A stretch of 49,358 bases of DNA from an uncultured Eubacteriales bacterium (GTDB lineage Bacteria > Bacillota > Clostridia > Lachnospirales > Lachnospiraceae), in NCBI GenBank assembly GCA_900314555.1, contig OMVQ01000065.1:1-49358 (forward strand), read 5' to 3'. Each line of letters starts with the position of its first letter. Position 1 is the first letter of the stretch. The position numbers and the translations under genes are program-made. The notes beneath the pieces were generated by a model, which was not told where the DNA came from, did not search any database, and saw nothing but the letters and a program-made list of their open reading frames with translations. Of this stretch, positions 1 to 9,375 are shown piece after piece.

Positions 1-99
1 CGGAGTAGCTGCGGAGTAACTGCGGAGTAACTGCGGAGTAACTGCGGAGTAGCTGCGGAGTAACTGCGGAGTAACTGCGGAGTAACTACGAAGTAATTG
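1..99. repeat. 11-bp tandem repeat, nine units, cut by window start
   Basis: Nine contiguous copies of an 11-bp unit (CGGAGTAACTG) run from the first base to 99. Units 1 and 5 carry a G for A change, and the last two units are degenerate. Every forward frame contains TAA or TAG within one to three units, so this is not a coding repeat on the plus strand. The array may extend left of the window. Eleven base pairs is close to one helical turn, so any bound protein would see each unit on the same face; that is inference. Confidence 0.9.
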
Positions 100-118
100 A
101 AAAATAATCAATTTATGT

Positions 119-163
119 AAAAAACTTACTAATTAGTATATAGCTATTTAGTAAGTTTTTTTT
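119..163 (+). terminator. Intrinsic terminator of the gene left of the window
   Basis: A stem pairs the A-rich arm at 119-132 (core CTTACTAA) with the arm at 148-161 (core TTAGTAAG), followed by a run of eight T to 163. It faces right, so it probably ends a transcript coming from before the window; the A tract on its left would also allow leftward termination. Confidence 0.8.
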
Positions 164-185
164 GAAAGAAAATGAATGGAAATGC

Positions 186-214
186 TTGACTATGAACGAA
201 AATGGTGGTATATA
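186..214 (+). promoter_or_regulatory. Promoter of the fructose operon
   Basis: TTGACT at 186-191 and TATATA at 209-214 are separated by 17 bp. The palindrome AAACGTTT (232-239) lies just downstream. Its sequence resembles both catabolite-response (cre) half-sites and fructose-repressor sites, so it is a candidate operator, but no regulator gene is visible in the window. Confidence 0.6.
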
Positions 215-335
215 TAATATATAAGATATAGAAACGTTTAAAATAATTCAAAAATACGAAAGATAATGAAAAAATTTATAAAATTATGAAGAAAAGCTCA
301 TATTAGTAAAATAGGGAAATGGAGGTTTGGAAGAT

Positions 336-1256
336 ATGATTTATACGGTTACATTTAATCCGTCATTGGATTACATCGTAAGTGTCAGGAATTTTGAAGA
401 AGGCAATGTCAACAGAGCGACTGATGAAATGATATTGCCTGGTGGAAAAGGTATCAATGTTTCGATAGTTCTGAATAATCTGGGAATGGAAAGTCATCTT
501 TTAGGATTCATCGCTGGTTTCACAGGAAAAGAAATCGAGAGAATGGTAAGTGATGATGGCTGCATATCAGAATTTATTAAGGTTGACAACGGATTATCAA
601 GAATCAATGTTAAGATGAGGTCGGAAAAAGAAAGCGAAATTAATGGAATCGGACCTGAAATATCTAATAGTGAAATGACTCAGTTATTAGACAAACTTGA
701 TAAGCTTAAAGAAGGCGATGTTCTGGTATTGGCAGGAAGTATTCCGGCATCTATACCGGACACAATCTATTACGATATTATGAAAATGTTGTCTGACAGA
801 AAGATAATGATAGTAGTAGATGCAACCAAAGATTTATTATTAAATGTATTGCCATTACACCCATTTTTAATCAAACCGAACAAGCAGGAGCTTGCAGAAA
901 TGATGAATCTTGAGAATTTATCGAAAGAAGATATTGTAAAAAATGCATTTGAATTACAGAAGCGTGGGGCTAGAAATGTTTTAGTATCGATGGCGGGAGA
1001 AGGCGCTATTCTTGTTACTGAAGACGGAAAAGTATATTCAAGTGAGGCACATAAAGGCAAAGTTGTCAATTCTGTTGGTGCAGGTGATTCGATGGTAGCA
1101 GGCTTTATATATGGATATCTTAAGAACAAAGATTATAAAGAAGCATTTGAAACAGGCCTGTGTGCAGGAAGTGCAAGTGCATTTTCAGAAAATCTTGCAA
1201 CAAAGGAGCAAGTCGAAGAATTACTTATTAAACAAAGAAAAATGACGGTAGAATAA
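336..1256 (+). CDS. fruK: 1-phosphofructokinase (PfkB family)
   Basis: This 306-residue cytoplasmic sugar kinase would phosphorylate fructose 1-phosphate, made by the adjacent PTS, to fructose 1,6-bisphosphate. The PfkB glycine-rich motif GGKG is at residues 36-39, and the C-terminal signature with GAGD and catalytic Asp251 is present. The length is typical of FruK/LacC kinases. The ATG at 336 is preferred over the upstream TTG at 327 because GGAGG at 321-325 gives a 10-nt spacing. The stop lies 30 bp before fruA, so the two form an operon. Tagatose-6-phosphate kinase (LacC) is the main alternative from sequence alone, but the fructose PTS neighbour supports FruK. Confidence 0.92.
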   Translation: MIYTVTFNPSLDYIVSVRNFEEGNVNRATDEMILPGGKGINVSIVLNNLGMESHLLGFIAGFTGKEIERMVSDDGCISEFIKVDNGLSRINVKMRSEKESEINGIGPEISNSEMTQLLDKLDKLKEGDVLVLAGSIPASIPDTIYYDIMKMLSDRKIMIVVDATKDLLLNVLPLHPFLIKPNKQELAEMMNLENLSKEDIVKNAFELQKRGARNVLVSMAGEGAILVTEDGKVYSSEAHKGKVVNSVGAGDSMVAGFIYGYLKNKDYKEAFETGLCAGSASAFSENLATKEQVEELLIKQRKMTVE

Positions 1257-1286
1257 CAATATATGTAGAAAGGAACGGTGGTTTTT

Positions 1287-3248
1287 ATGAAGATTACAGA
1301 TTTATTAGGAAATTCAGTAAGTCTTAATCAGAAAGCAGCATCGAAAGATGAGGTGCTTGAAAAAGTAGTAGATTTAATGTGCGAAAAGGGAAATATCACA
1401 GATAAGGCAGAGTATCTGCAGGCAGTAAGAGCAAGAGAAGAAGAGGGAACCACAGGAGTTGGGGACGGAATAGCAATTCCTCATGGTCGTTGTATGGCGG
1501 TAAATGCTCCGGGACTTGCAGCGATGGTACTTCCAGAAGGAGTGGATTACGAGGCACTTGATGATGAGCCTGTACATTTGATATTTCTTATAGCTGCACC
1601 TGCTAACGGTGGAGATGCCCATATCGAAATGCTAAGTAAATTATCAACAATGTTAATGGACGAAGAATTTACAGCTAATTTAAGAAATGCAAAGAGCAAA
1701 GAAGAATTTATAAGCATTATTGATAAAGCAGAAAATGAGAGGGATCTGGCAGAAAGTGAAAAAGCTTCCGAAGAAAATGCAGCTAATGCCGGAACGGAAA
1801 ATGTCGTAAGTGAATCAGAAAATGCTGATAAGGATGTTAAATTCATAGTAGCAGTTACAGCCTGCCCTACAGGAATTGCACATACCTATATGGCGGCAGA
1901 GGCATTAGAGAAGAAAGCTAAGGAAATTGGTTGCAAGATTAAGGTTGAGACAAGAGGTTCAGGTGGTGCTAAAAATGTACTTACAGAATCAGAAATAGAG
2001 AGAGCTGAAGCGGTAATCGTAGCAGCAGATACCAAAGTTCCAATGTCACGTTTCAATGGTAAGAAAGTTATCGAAGTCCAGGTATCTGATGGTATCAGTA
2101 AGGCAGATAAATTGATTAATCGTGCATTAAATGGAGATGCACCTGTATACAAGAGTAATGGTGGAAGCGAAGAGGGCGGTTCTTCTAAGAGTTCAGGTTC
2201 AGACAGTATAGGACACCAGATATATAAACATCTTATGAATGGTGTTTCGCATATGCTTCCATTTGTAGTCGGTGGCGGTATACTTATAGCCATAGCATTT
2301 TTAATAGATGGTTTATCAGTTGATATTAATTCACTAAGCGCTGCTGAAAGAGAAAATTTTGGTACAATTACTTCAGCCGCAGCAATGTTTAAATCTATCG
2401 GTGGAACAGCATTTAACTTTATGTTACCAATACTTGCGGGCTTTATAGCCATGAGTATAGCAGACAGACCGGGACTTGCAGTTGGTTTCGTCGGTGGTTC
2501 AATAGCAGCAACCGGTTCATCTGGTTTCTTAGGTGCATTAGCAGCAGGTTTTATCGCAGGATATCTCGTTAAATTACTTATGAAATTAACAGAGAAATTC
2601 CCAAAGAGTTTAGACGGTATAAGACCTATTCTTATCTATCCTTTATTTGGTGTACTTATATGTGGATTGATAATGAATTATATAATTGAGCCGGTTGTAG
2701 GCATGATTAATACAGGACTTAATAACGGACTTGGACATCTTAATGGTGTAAGCAGTGTGTTACTTGGAATTATCGTAGCGGGTATGATGGCAATAGATAT
2801 GGGTGGCCCATTCAATAAGGCAGCATATGTATTTGGTACAGCATCAATAGCCGCAGGAAATTATAACATTATGGCGGCAGTTATGATAGGCGGAATGGTT
2901 CCACCTTGCGCAATAGCATTAGCAACTTTATTATTCAAGAACAGATTTACAGAAGATGAGCGTAAAGCAGGACCAACTAACTTCATTATGGGCTTATCAT
3001 TCATTACAGAGGGAGCAATTCCATTCGCAGCAGCAGATCCACTTCATGTCATACCGGCATGCGTAATTGGTTCAGGACTTGCGGGCGCATTATCAATGGC
3101 ATTCAAATGTACACTTATGGCACCACATGGTGGAATCTTCGTATTCCCTGTAGTCGGCAATGGATTATTATATTTCCTTGCATTAGTTATAGGAACAGTA
3201 GTAAGCACATTTATGTTAGGCTTATTAAAGAAACCAATTACAAAATAA
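1287..3248 (+). CDS. fruA: PTS fructose transporter, fused IIABC
   Basis: This 653-residue protein imports fructose and phosphorylates it to fructose 1-phosphate using PEP-derived phosphate. Domain order is IIA (about 1-150, phospho-His66 in the motif IPHG), an Ala/Glu-rich linker, IIB (about 180-280, with the Cys193 phosphorylation site in TACPTGIAHT), a Ser/Gly linker, and the multi-span IIC membrane domain (about 300-653). The A-B-C order and size fit Firmicute FruA. The ATG at 1287 is chosen over the in-frame GTG at 1278 because the AGGA at 1271-1274 would sit only 3 nt from the GTG but 12 nt from the ATG. No terminator directly follows; an inverted-repeat element begins within a few bases of the stop. 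Confidence 0.93.
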   Translation: MKITDLLGNSVSLNQKAASKDEVLEKVVDLMCEKGNITDKAEYLQAVRAREEEGTTGVGDGIAIPHGRCMAVNAPGLAAMVLPEGVDYEALDDEPVHLIFLIAAPANGGDAHIEMLSKLSTMLMDEEFTANLRNAKSKEEFISIIDKAENERDLAESEKASEENAANAGTENVVSESENADKDVKFIVAVTACPTGIAHTYMAAEALEKKAKEIGCKIKVETRGSGGAKNVLTESEIERAEAVIVAADTKVPMSRFNGKKVIEVQVSDGISKADKLINRALNGDAPVYKSNGGSEEGGSSKSSGSDSIGHQIYKHLMNGVSHMLPFVVGGGILIAIAFLIDGLSVDINSLSAAERENFGTITSAAAMFKSIGGTAFNFMLPILAGFIAMSIADRPGLAVGFVGGSIAATGSSGFLGALAAGFIAGYLVKLLMKLTEKFPKSLDGIRPILIYPLFGVLICGLIMNYIIEPVVGMINTGLNNGLGHLNGVSSVLLGIIVAGMMAIDMGGPFNKAAYVFGTASIAAGNYNIMAAVMIGGMVPPCAIALATLLFKNRFTEDERKAGPTNFIMGLSFITEGAIPFAAADPLHVIPACVIGSGLAGALSMAFKCTLMAPHGGIFVFPVVGNGLLYFLALVIGTVVSTFMLGLLKKPITK

Positions 3249-3250
3249 AT

Positions 3251-3650
3251 TTAATAACTCAAACTACGCACATATATAATAGAATCAAATCATTTGTATT
3301 AAGTGAATTTGCATATATAAATATCGAAACTTTTTAATGCCGTCAGATGAAAAAGGGCGGTGCAGTAAATCACCGTTCAAGCGAAGCGCGTTTGATTAGC
3401 TGCACCGTAATAAACTTTGCAGATGACGGCATTTACTTGCACTAGATAAAGGAATGATGAAAGTGTGTAGCATAGACGGACATCTCGTCTTAAGTGTATG
3501 TCTGTTGAATGTACACAAAATTTGAGCCGAAAAAAGATATCTTGCAAATTTACGCAATTCTTACAAGGTATTTCGATATTTATATTTGTCAAATTTACTT
3601 TAACAGATGGATATATGCTACGATATATATGTGCGAAGTTTGAGTTAATA
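3251..3650. mobile_element. MITE-like element with ~80-bp imperfect terminal inverted repeats
   Basis: The segment 3251-3331 read on the minus strand matches 3568-3650 on the plus strand. Both contain TTTCGATATTTATAT near the inner end and ATATATGTGCG then AGTTTGAGTTA at the outer end. The arms therefore form long terminal inverted repeats around about 235 bp of internal sequence with no convincing gene. A third copy of the arm lies at 27315-27412. Open frames on the minus strand of two copies share the peptide NLTNINIE, but this follows from the DNA repeat. No target duplication is obvious. It fills the gap between fruA and the aminopeptidase gene. Confidence 0.7.
3336..3433. repeat. Nested hairpin inside the MITE-like element
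   Basis: The outer arms AATGCCGTCA (3336-3345) and TGACGGCATT (3424-3433) are perfectly complementary. Inside them CGGTGCAG (3358-3365) pairs with CTGCACCG (3400-3407), with a further partly paired GC-rich tip at about 3377-3396. The structure is much more GC-rich than its surroundings. It could fold in RNA or extrude as a cruciform; no function is evident. Confidence 0.75.
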
Positions 3651-3654
3651 ATAG

Positions 3655-3684
3655 TGTATAAATGTATTGCAATTATGTTATAAT
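3655..3684 (+). promoter_or_regulatory. Promoter of the M29 aminopeptidase gene
   Basis: An extended -10 box (TGT then TATAAT at 3679-3684) is preceded by a weak -35 (TGTATA, 3655-3660) at an 18-bp spacing. It begins only about 5 bp beyond the end of the inverted-repeat element, so an insertion may have helped shape this promoter. Confidence 0.5.
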
Positions 3685-3730
3685 ATGGCAAGAAAAATAA
3701 ATATGCAATGCATAGAAATGGAGACTAAAA

Positions 3731-4846
3731 ATGGATGAAAGAATTAAGAAATTAGCATACAATCTTGTAAATTATTCTGTAAAGGTTAAAGAGGGCGAAA
3801 AGGTCTATGTGCATTATATAGGAAATGACACAACTGACCTTGCAAGAGCAGTCATTAAAGAGGTGTATAAGGCAAAAGGTATTCCATTTGCACATTTTAC
3901 TGATAACAGGGTTCTTCGTGAGATATTATTAGAATGTAGTGAAGAACAGTTAAAAATAATGTCTGAAATTGACTGTATGGAAATGGATAAAATGGATTGT
4001 TATATAGGTATCCGCGGTACTGATAATATTGCCGAATTATCTGATGTTCCGGCAGACAAGATGAATATGTATGAGACTTTATATGGAACTCCGGTTCATA
4101 GTGACAGACGTGTAGCCCATACTAAATGGGTTGTATTAAGATATCCTAATCCTGCGATGGCACAGCTTAGTAATATGAGTCTTGAAGCATTTGAGGATTA
4201 TTATTTTAATGTATGTAATCTGGATTATTCTAAGATGGATAAAGCAATGGACTCATTACAGAAGCTTATGAATAAAACAGACAAGGTCAGACTTACAGGT
4301 CCGGGAACTGACTTAGAATTTTCGATAAAAGATATTCCTGCAATCAAATGTGCGGGTGAAATGAATATACCTGATGGAGAAGTATATACAGCACCGGTAA
4401 AGAATTCGATAAACGGAACAATTACTTATAATACACCGTCAGTATATCAGGGCTTTACCTATGAAAATGTAAGCCTTACATTTGAAAACGGTAAGATAAT
4501 CAAAGCTACTGCAAATGATAATGACAGAATCAACAAAGTATTTGATACTGATGAGGGTGCAAGATATGTGGGTGAGTTTGCGATTGGTGTCAATCCATAT
4601 ATAACAAGCCCTATGAAAGACATTTTATTTGACGAGAAAATAATGGGTTCAATACATTTTACACCGGGCTGCTGTTATGATGATGCACCAAATGGCAATA
4701 AATCATCAATCCATTGGGACTTGGTATTTATCCAGACTAAAGAATATGGTGGCGGAGAAATATATTTTGATGATGTTCTTATAAGAAAAGACGGTGTATT
4801 TGTTCTGCCTGAATTAGAATGTTTAAATCCGGAGAATTTAAAGTAG
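3731..4846 (+). CDS. Aminopeptidase, M29 (thermophilic aminopeptidase) family
   Basis: This 371-residue cytoplasmic metallo-exopeptidase would remove N-terminal residues from peptides. Family features are the N-terminal domain with a GEKVYVHY stretch, the central GEMNIPDGE metal-site motif, GEFAIGVNP, and the C-terminal SSIHWD segment that supplies metal and catalytic residues. Length matches AmpS/PepS relatives. The start is preceded by TGGAG. It stands alone between the inverted-repeat element and asnS. Substrate specificity cannot be read from sequence. Confidence 0.88.
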   Translation: MDERIKKLAYNLVNYSVKVKEGEKVYVHYIGNDTTDLARAVIKEVYKAKGIPFAHFTDNRVLREILLECSEEQLKIMSEIDCMEMDKMDCYIGIRGTDNIAELSDVPADKMNMYETLYGTPVHSDRRVAHTKWVVLRYPNPAMAQLSNMSLEAFEDYYFNVCNLDYSKMDKAMDSLQKLMNKTDKVRLTGPGTDLEFSIKDIPAIKCAGEMNIPDGEVYTAPVKNSINGTITYNTPSVYQGFTYENVSLTFENGKIIKATANDNDRINKVFDTDEGARYVGEFAIGVNPYITSPMKDILFDEKIMGSIHFTPGCCYDDAPNGNKSSIHWDLVFIQTKEYGGGEIYFDDVLIRKDGVFVLPELECLNPENLK

Positions 4847-4852
4847 ATAGTC

Positions 4853-4881
4853 TTGTTAAAAAAATACATCTGTATTATAAT
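4853..4881 (+). promoter_or_regulatory. Promoter of asnS
   Basis: TTGTTA at 4853-4858 and TATAAT at 4876-4881 are exactly 17 bp apart, just after the aminopeptidase stop. The leader of about 110 nt to asnS shows no T-box element. Confidence 0.7.
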
Positions 4882-4997
4882 AGACGAGTGTTTTGAAATT
4901 TGATGTATGACAAATGAGTTTATATAACTCAGGAATTGTATATTCTAATACACTAGATTTTATTTGTGTAAAAATGTGTTTAAGTGAGGAAAAAGAA

Positions 4998-6389
4998 ATG
5001 GAACTAACAATTATTAAAGACTTATATCGTGATACTGACAAATATATCGGTAAAGAAATCGAAGTTGGCGGCTGGATCAGAAGTATCAGAGATTCTAAAA
5101 CATTTGGTTTTATCGTATTAAATGATGGTACTTTCTTTGAAACATTACAGATAGTTTACCATGATGAGATGGAGAATTTCGCAGAGATTTCTAAATTAAA
5201 TGTTGGTGCAGCGATTATTGTTAAAGGAACATTGGTTGCAACTCCTGAAGCTAAGCAGCCATTTGAGATACAGGCAAGTGAAATCGTAGTAGAGGGAACA
5301 TCAGCACCTGATTATCCTTTACAGAAGAAACGCCACAGTTTTGAATATCTTCGTACAATTTCACATTTACGTCCAAGAACTAATACATTCCAGGCAGTAT
5401 TCAGAGTACGTTCATTAATAGCTTATGCTATTCACCAGTTCTTCCAGGAGAGAGATTTCGTATATGTTCATACTCCACTTATTACAGGAAGTGACTGCGA
5501 GGGTGCAGGTGAAATGTTCAGAGTAACAACACTTGATATGAATGATTTACCTAAGACAGATGATGGAAAAGTAGATTATACAAAAGATTTCTTCGGTAAA
5601 GAGACAAATCTTACTGTATCAGGTCAGTTAAATGGCGAAACATATGCTATGGCATTCAGAAATATATATACATTTGGACCAACATTCAGAGCAGAGAATT
5701 CCAATACTACAAGACATGCAGCAGAATTCTGGATGATAGAGCCTGAGATGGCATTTGCAGACCTTAAAGATGATATGATGCTTGCAGAAGCAATGCTTAA
5801 GTATGTTATCAAATATGTAATGGATAATGCACCTGAAGAGATGAAGTTCTTTAATAATTTCGTAGATAAAGGTTTAATAGACAGATTAAATGGTGTGCTT
5901 AATTCAGATTTTGGACACGTAACATATACAGAAGCAATCGAGATTCTTGAGAAACATAATGATAAATTTGATTATAAAGTTTCATGGGGATGTGATTTAC
6001 AGACAGAGCATGAGAGATATCTTACAGAAGAGATATTCAAACGTCCTGTATTCGTAACAGATTATCCAAAGGAAATCAAAGCATTCTATATGAAATTAAA
6101 TGACGATAACAAGACAGTTGCAGCTATGGACTGTTTGGTTCCGGGAATCGGAGAAATCATCGGAGGAAGCCAGAGAGAAGATGATTATGATAAACTTCTT
6201 GGAAGAATGAAAGAATTAGGTCTTAAAGAAGAGGATTATGGTTTCTATCTTGATTTAAGAAAATATGGTTCAACAAGACATGCAGGTTTTGGTTTAGGTT
6301 TCGAAAGATGCGTAATGTACCTTACAGGTATGGCTAATATCAGAGACGTAATTCCATTCCCAAGAACAGTTAATAATTGTGAATTATAA
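4998..6389 (+). CDS. asnS: Asparaginyl-tRNA synthetase
   Basis: This 463-residue class IIb synthetase charges tRNA-Asn. An N-terminal OB-fold anticodon-binding domain (about 1-110) is followed by the catalytic domain, with motif 2 ([20 protein letters not shown]) and motif 3 ([15 protein letters not shown]). The Asn rather than Asp assignment rests on overall resemblance to AsnS of about 460 residues, against the longer bacterial AspS of about 590. The open frame extends to 4914, but the ATG at 4998 is chosen because GAGG at 4986-4989 precedes it and the protein then starts like other AsnS. Confidence 0.95.
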   Translation: MELTIIKDLYRDTDKYIGKEIEVGGWIRSIRDSKTFGFIVLNDGTFFETLQIVYHDEMENFAEISKLNVGAAIIVKGTLVATPEAKQPFEIQASEIVVEGTSAPDYPLQKKRHSFEYLRTISHLRPRTNTFQAVFRVRSLIAYAIHQFFQERDFVYVHTPLITGSDCEGAGEMFRVTTLDMNDLPKTDDGKVDYTKDFFGKETNLTVSGQLNGETYAMAFRNIYTFGPTFRAENSNTTRHAAEFWMIEPEMAFADLKDDMMLAEAMLKYVIKYVMDNAPEEMKFFNNFVDKGLIDRLNGVLNSDFGHVTYTEAIEILEKHNDKFDYKVSWGCDLQTEHERYLTEEIFKRPVFVTDYPKEIKAFYMKLNDDNKTVAAMDCLVPGIGEIIGGSQREDDYDKLLGRMKELGLKEEDYGFYLDLRKYGSTRHAGFGLGFERCVMYLTGMANIRDVIPFPRTVNNCEL

Positions 6390-6414
6390 TTATTTTTAAT
6401 AATTTTATTAAATT

Positions 6415-6496
6415 ATGATTATTAAGAGTGCGTGGCACGAAAGATAAGTTTAGTAATTTCGTAAAGCTATGATTATTAAAAGTGTGTGGCACGAAA
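6415..6496. repeat. 54-bp-period tandem duplication downstream of asnS
   Basis: ATGATTATTAAGAGTGCG... at 6415-6442 recurs at 6469-6496 with few changes, including the near-palindromic GTGGCACG core. The period is 54 bp. Together with the hairpin at 6531-6594 it fills the 302-bp gap between asnS and the PBP gene. Confidence 0.75.
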
Positions 6497-6530
6497 AAGT
6501 AATTTAGATTTAAAATAAGCATATATAAAA

Positions 6531-6594
6531 GGCGGCTCAATTTTCAGATAACATCTATAAATTTCTTTAGATAACATCGATGAATTGGGCCGCT
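6531..6594. other. Long hairpin between asnS and the PBP gene
   Basis: GGCGGCTCAATT (6531-6542) pairs with AATTGGGCCGCT (6583-6594) over 12 bp with two G-T pairs. The loop holds the 10-mer AGATAACATC twice (from 6546 and 6570). No clean T run follows, so it may be a weak terminator for asnS or a leader structure for the next gene. Confidence 0.55.
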
Positions 6595-6691
6595 TATGTT
6601 AATAAGATTTTTAGATAAAGTCAGATAAAATTAGTTATTAAGTAATAATGCGATTTCTCCGACAGATAATGCCAGAGAAAAGGAGTGTACG

Positions 6692-9139
6692 ATGGCTAAA
6701 AGAAGAAAGAGAAATAATAGAAAAAATAACAGAAATAATAATAAAAATAATAATAAGAATAAGAACAAAAAAGTAATTAAGAAGATTTTACTTGGTCTGC
6801 TCTTTGTAATTATTGCAGTTTTATTATTTATTGGAATAAAATATGGTGTAAAATTATATAAGTATGATAAAGAAGCGAAGAGACTCGTTAAAGAGGGTGG
6901 CGAGGATATATTTAAAGCAAACCAGACGAGTATTATATATGATGCAGACGGCAACGTTATAACGGAGCTGATAGGAGAAAGAGATTCATATTATCTTGAT
7001 TATAAAGATATTCCATATTTCGTTAAAGCAGCACTTATTACATCTGAGGACAGAAATTTTTATTCACATTCAGGCGTAGATTACAAAGCAATAACCAGAG
7101 CATTTTTAGTGTTGCTGCAGAATAAGGGTGAAATAACTCAGGGCGGAAGTACGATAACGCAACAGCTTGCAAGAAATGTTTTCCTGTCACATAAGGTTAC
7201 AATGGGACGAAAAGTAAAGGAAATGTTTATTGCAAAAGAGATTGAGAAAAAGTTTTCTAAGGATAAAATTTTAGAGTTTTACATAAATAACATATATTTT
7301 GGTAATGGATATTACGGAATTGAGGCGGCTGCCAGAGGATATTTCAGTAAATCAGTAGCAGAGCTTTCGCTAGGCGAGATAGCATTTATATGTGCAATTC
7401 CGAATAATCCTACTTTATATGATCCATATACGAATAGTGATGCGACCACCTCACGTAAAAACAGAATCTTAAAGCAGATGTATGAAAATGATGACATTGA
7501 CAAGCAGATGTACGAAGATGCATTATATACAACAATTGTCTTATATCCATCAGAAAATAAAACCAATAATTACATTGAAACATATGTGAGATATTGTGCA
7601 ACTCTTTCGCTTATGTCTAATTCCGGTTTTGAATTTAAGTATTATTTTGATTCAGACGAGGAGAAAGAGAAGTACGAGAAAGAATATGAGAATCTGTATA
7701 ATGATATTTCGGCTAAATTGTATACAGGCGGTTACAAAATATATACATCAATCGACATGAATAAGCAGCAGGAATTACAAGATGCAGTAGATAGTAATTT
7801 GTCACATTATACTGATGTAAATGATGAGGGCATTTATACATTTCAGGGGGCTGCAACCTGCATTGACAATACTACTGGAAAAGTCGTGGCAATTGTAGGT
7901 GGAAGAACTCAGGACTATAAAGGATATACGCTTAATAGGGCATATCAGAGCTATAGACAACCTGGTAGTACCATTAAGCCAATTCTCATTTATACACCGA
8001 TATTTGAAAGAAATTATTATCCGGATACAAAGGTTGTAGATGAACCTGTTGAAAATGGACCGGTGAACTCGCCTAATGTGTACGAGGGTGAGATGACGGT
8101 AAGAAGTGCCGTAGAGAAATCAAAGAATACAATAGCATGGAAATTATTTGATGAACTCTCAGCGGATACCTGCCTTGGTTATCTTAAGAATATGGACTTT
8201 AAGAAGATTGTGAAGAAAGACTATGTGCCTGCTGTATCAATTGGCGGAATGACTTATGGTGTATCGACACTTGAGATGGCTTCAGCATATGCCACCATAG
8301 AAAATGATGGTGTATTCAGAACTCCGACCTGCATATCTAAGATAACAGATGCAGATTACAATGTAATAGTGGATAACATAGAATATACAAAGTCGAAGAA
8401 CACTTCCATACAGGTTAAGCAGATTTATCAGACAAATGCAGCAAGAATAATGACTGATGTCCTGAAAGGTGTTCTTACGGTAGGAACAGGAAGAAAATAT
8501 AATATTTCAAATGCGATTTGTGCCGCAAAGACAGGAACTACTAATGATAATAAAGACGTATGGTTTGTAGGCTTTAGTAAATATTACACCACAGCAGTGT
8601 GGGTGGGATATGATATGCCTAAAATTATCAATGATGGCTATGGCAATACTTGTTCAGGAAATATATGGAAAGAATTTATGACTAAGATTCATGATGGATT
8701 AGAGATTAAAGATTTTGTTCCATATGTTACAGAGGACGGAATACTTAGTAATGGCGAAGAAACTTCTGAATCGCAGGCTACTGACGAGACTACGGAAAAT
8801 GAAGAAAATTCCATTTATACTGATGAAAATGGTGCAGAAACAACACCTATAAGTACGGACGCTGAAAATGAAAACAATCCTGATGCAAATCAGAATACAC
8901 AAGATGGTTCGGAGTCAAATAACTCAGGAAATGCTTTAGGGGACAATTCAGGTAATAATTCAGATAATGCATCATCAAATAATGTAGGTAATACTTCCGG
9001 TAGTGGAAGCGGTAATTCTAATAACAGAGATAATAGAGAAACAACTAATCCATATAATTCACAGGTTACAAAACCATCAAATGAACAGGCACCGGGAGGT
9101 GCTGATGGTGGTGTGTATCAGGAATATTGGGGTGATTAG
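6692..9139 (+). CDS. Class A penicillin-binding protein (transglycosylase/transpeptidase)
   Basis: This 815-residue PBP1a-type enzyme polymerises glycan strands and cross-links peptidoglycan. The first 30 residues are Lys/Arg/Asn-rich and cytoplasmic, followed by a membrane anchor at about 31-49. The GT51 domain carries catalytic Glu119 in EDRNFY and the GGSTITQQ motif. The transpeptidase domain has S426-T-I-K429, S477-K-N479 and K613-T-G615. The C-terminal 120 residues are a low-complexity Asn/Ser/Glu/Thr tail typical of Firmicute PBP1 proteins. AAAGGAG precedes the start. A hairpin cassette, a 16-codon ORF and a terminator follow. Confidence 0.93.
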   Translation: MAKRRKRNNRKNNRNNNKNNNKNKNKKVIKKILLGLLFVIIAVLLFIGIKYGVKLYKYDKEAKRLVKEGGEDIFKANQTSIIYDADGNVITELIGERDSYYLDYKDIPYFVKAALITSEDRNFYSHSGVDYKAITRAFLVLLQNKGEITQGGSTITQQLARNVFLSHKVTMGRKVKEMFIAKEIEKKFSKDKILEFYINNIYFGNGYYGIEAAARGYFSKSVAELSLGEIAFICAIPNNPTLYDPYTNSDATTSRKNRILKQMYENDDIDKQMYEDALYTTIVLYPSENKTNNYIETYVRYCATLSLMSNSGFEFKYYFDSDEEKEKYEKEYENLYNDISAKLYTGGYKIYTSIDMNKQQELQDAVDSNLSHYTDVNDEGIYTFQGAATCIDNTTGKVVAIVGGRTQDYKGYTLNRAYQSYRQPGSTIKPILIYTPIFERNYYPDTKVVDEPVENGPVNSPNVYEGEMTVRSAVEKSKNTIAWKLFDELSADTCLGYLKNMDFKKIVKKDYVPAVSIGGMTYGVSTLEMASAYATIENDGVFRTPTCISKITDADYNVIVDNIEYTKSKNTSIQVKQIYQTNAARIMTDVLKGVLTVGTGRKYNISNAICAAKTGTTNDNKDVWFVGFSKYYTTAVWVGYDMPKIINDGYGNTCSGNIWKEFMTKIHDGLEIKDFVPYVTEDGILSNGEETSESQATDETTENEENSIYTDENGAETTPISTDAENENNPDANQNTQDGSESNNSGNALGDNSGNNSDNASSNNVGNTSGSGSGNSNNRDNRETTNPYNSQVTKPSNEQAPGGADGGVYQEYWGD

Positions 9140-9273
9140 TGTGAAATCAAATAGCATTTATGGCAAGTCAGAGATTGCTTTCGCAAATTTCTGACTGCAT
9201 CTTCAGGAAAAGTCGCGAAGAGAGGATGAGAAATCGTCTCTTCGCAATAAGTCGCTCAGAAATAAGGATTGGT
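9140..9273 (+). repeat. Hairpin-array cassette copy A (second subfamily)
   Basis: It starts at the PBP stop codon with GTGTGAAA and TTTATGGCA and ends with AGTCGCTCAGAAATAAGGAT directly before an ATG, matching the layout of the copies before murC and near gntR. Internal hairpins are GTCAGA/TCTGAC (about 9167-9195) and a perfect GCGAAGAGA/TCTCTTCGC (about 9215-9245). It ends in a weak ribosome binding site for a 16-codon ORF. Confidence 0.6.
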
Positions 9274-9324
9274 ATGAAAAATTATGTTGATAAGATAAAA
9301 AAGAGAGCTAATGTAAGAAATTAA
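9274..9324 (+). CDS. 16-residue ORF behind hairpin cassette A
   Basis: The ATG follows the cassette's AAGGAT at 5 nt and encodes MKNYVDKIKKRANVRN, a basic peptide whose stop lies inside the terminator hairpin. It may be the remnant of a gene once preceded by the cassette, or simply accidental. There is no family match I recognise. Confidence 0.25.
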   Translation: MKNYVDKIKKRANVRN

Positions 9325-9346
9325 TCTATACATTAACTCTCTTTTT
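9299..9346. terminator. Bidirectional terminator between PBP gene and prs
   Basis: The arms at 9299-9315 (A-rich, then GAGAGCTAATGTA) and 9329-9346 (TACATTAACTCTC, then T-rich) pair with a single mismatch. The A tract on one side and T tract on the other allow termination in both directions, which suits the convergent genes. Confidence 0.85.
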
Positions 9347-9375
9347 ATAATATTTTATTTGTTTTTAGGTAGTGC

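Noticed and set aside
1..99. CRISPR array
   Set aside because: The units are abutting 11-mers with no spacers.
770..1129. Minus-strand frames opposite fruK, fruA, the PBP gene, asnS and others
   Set aside because: They lie opposite well-supported genes, lack ribosome binding sites and have compositions expected of antisense frames.
3377..3691. 104-residue minus-strand frame sharing the peptide NLTNINIE with the frame before plsC
   Set aside because: The shared peptide comes from the repeated DNA arm; neither frame has a ribosome binding site at its start, and plsC has a better start inside.
4847..4997. T-box leader of asnS
   Set aside because: No T-box sequence and no terminator or antiterminator pair is visible.
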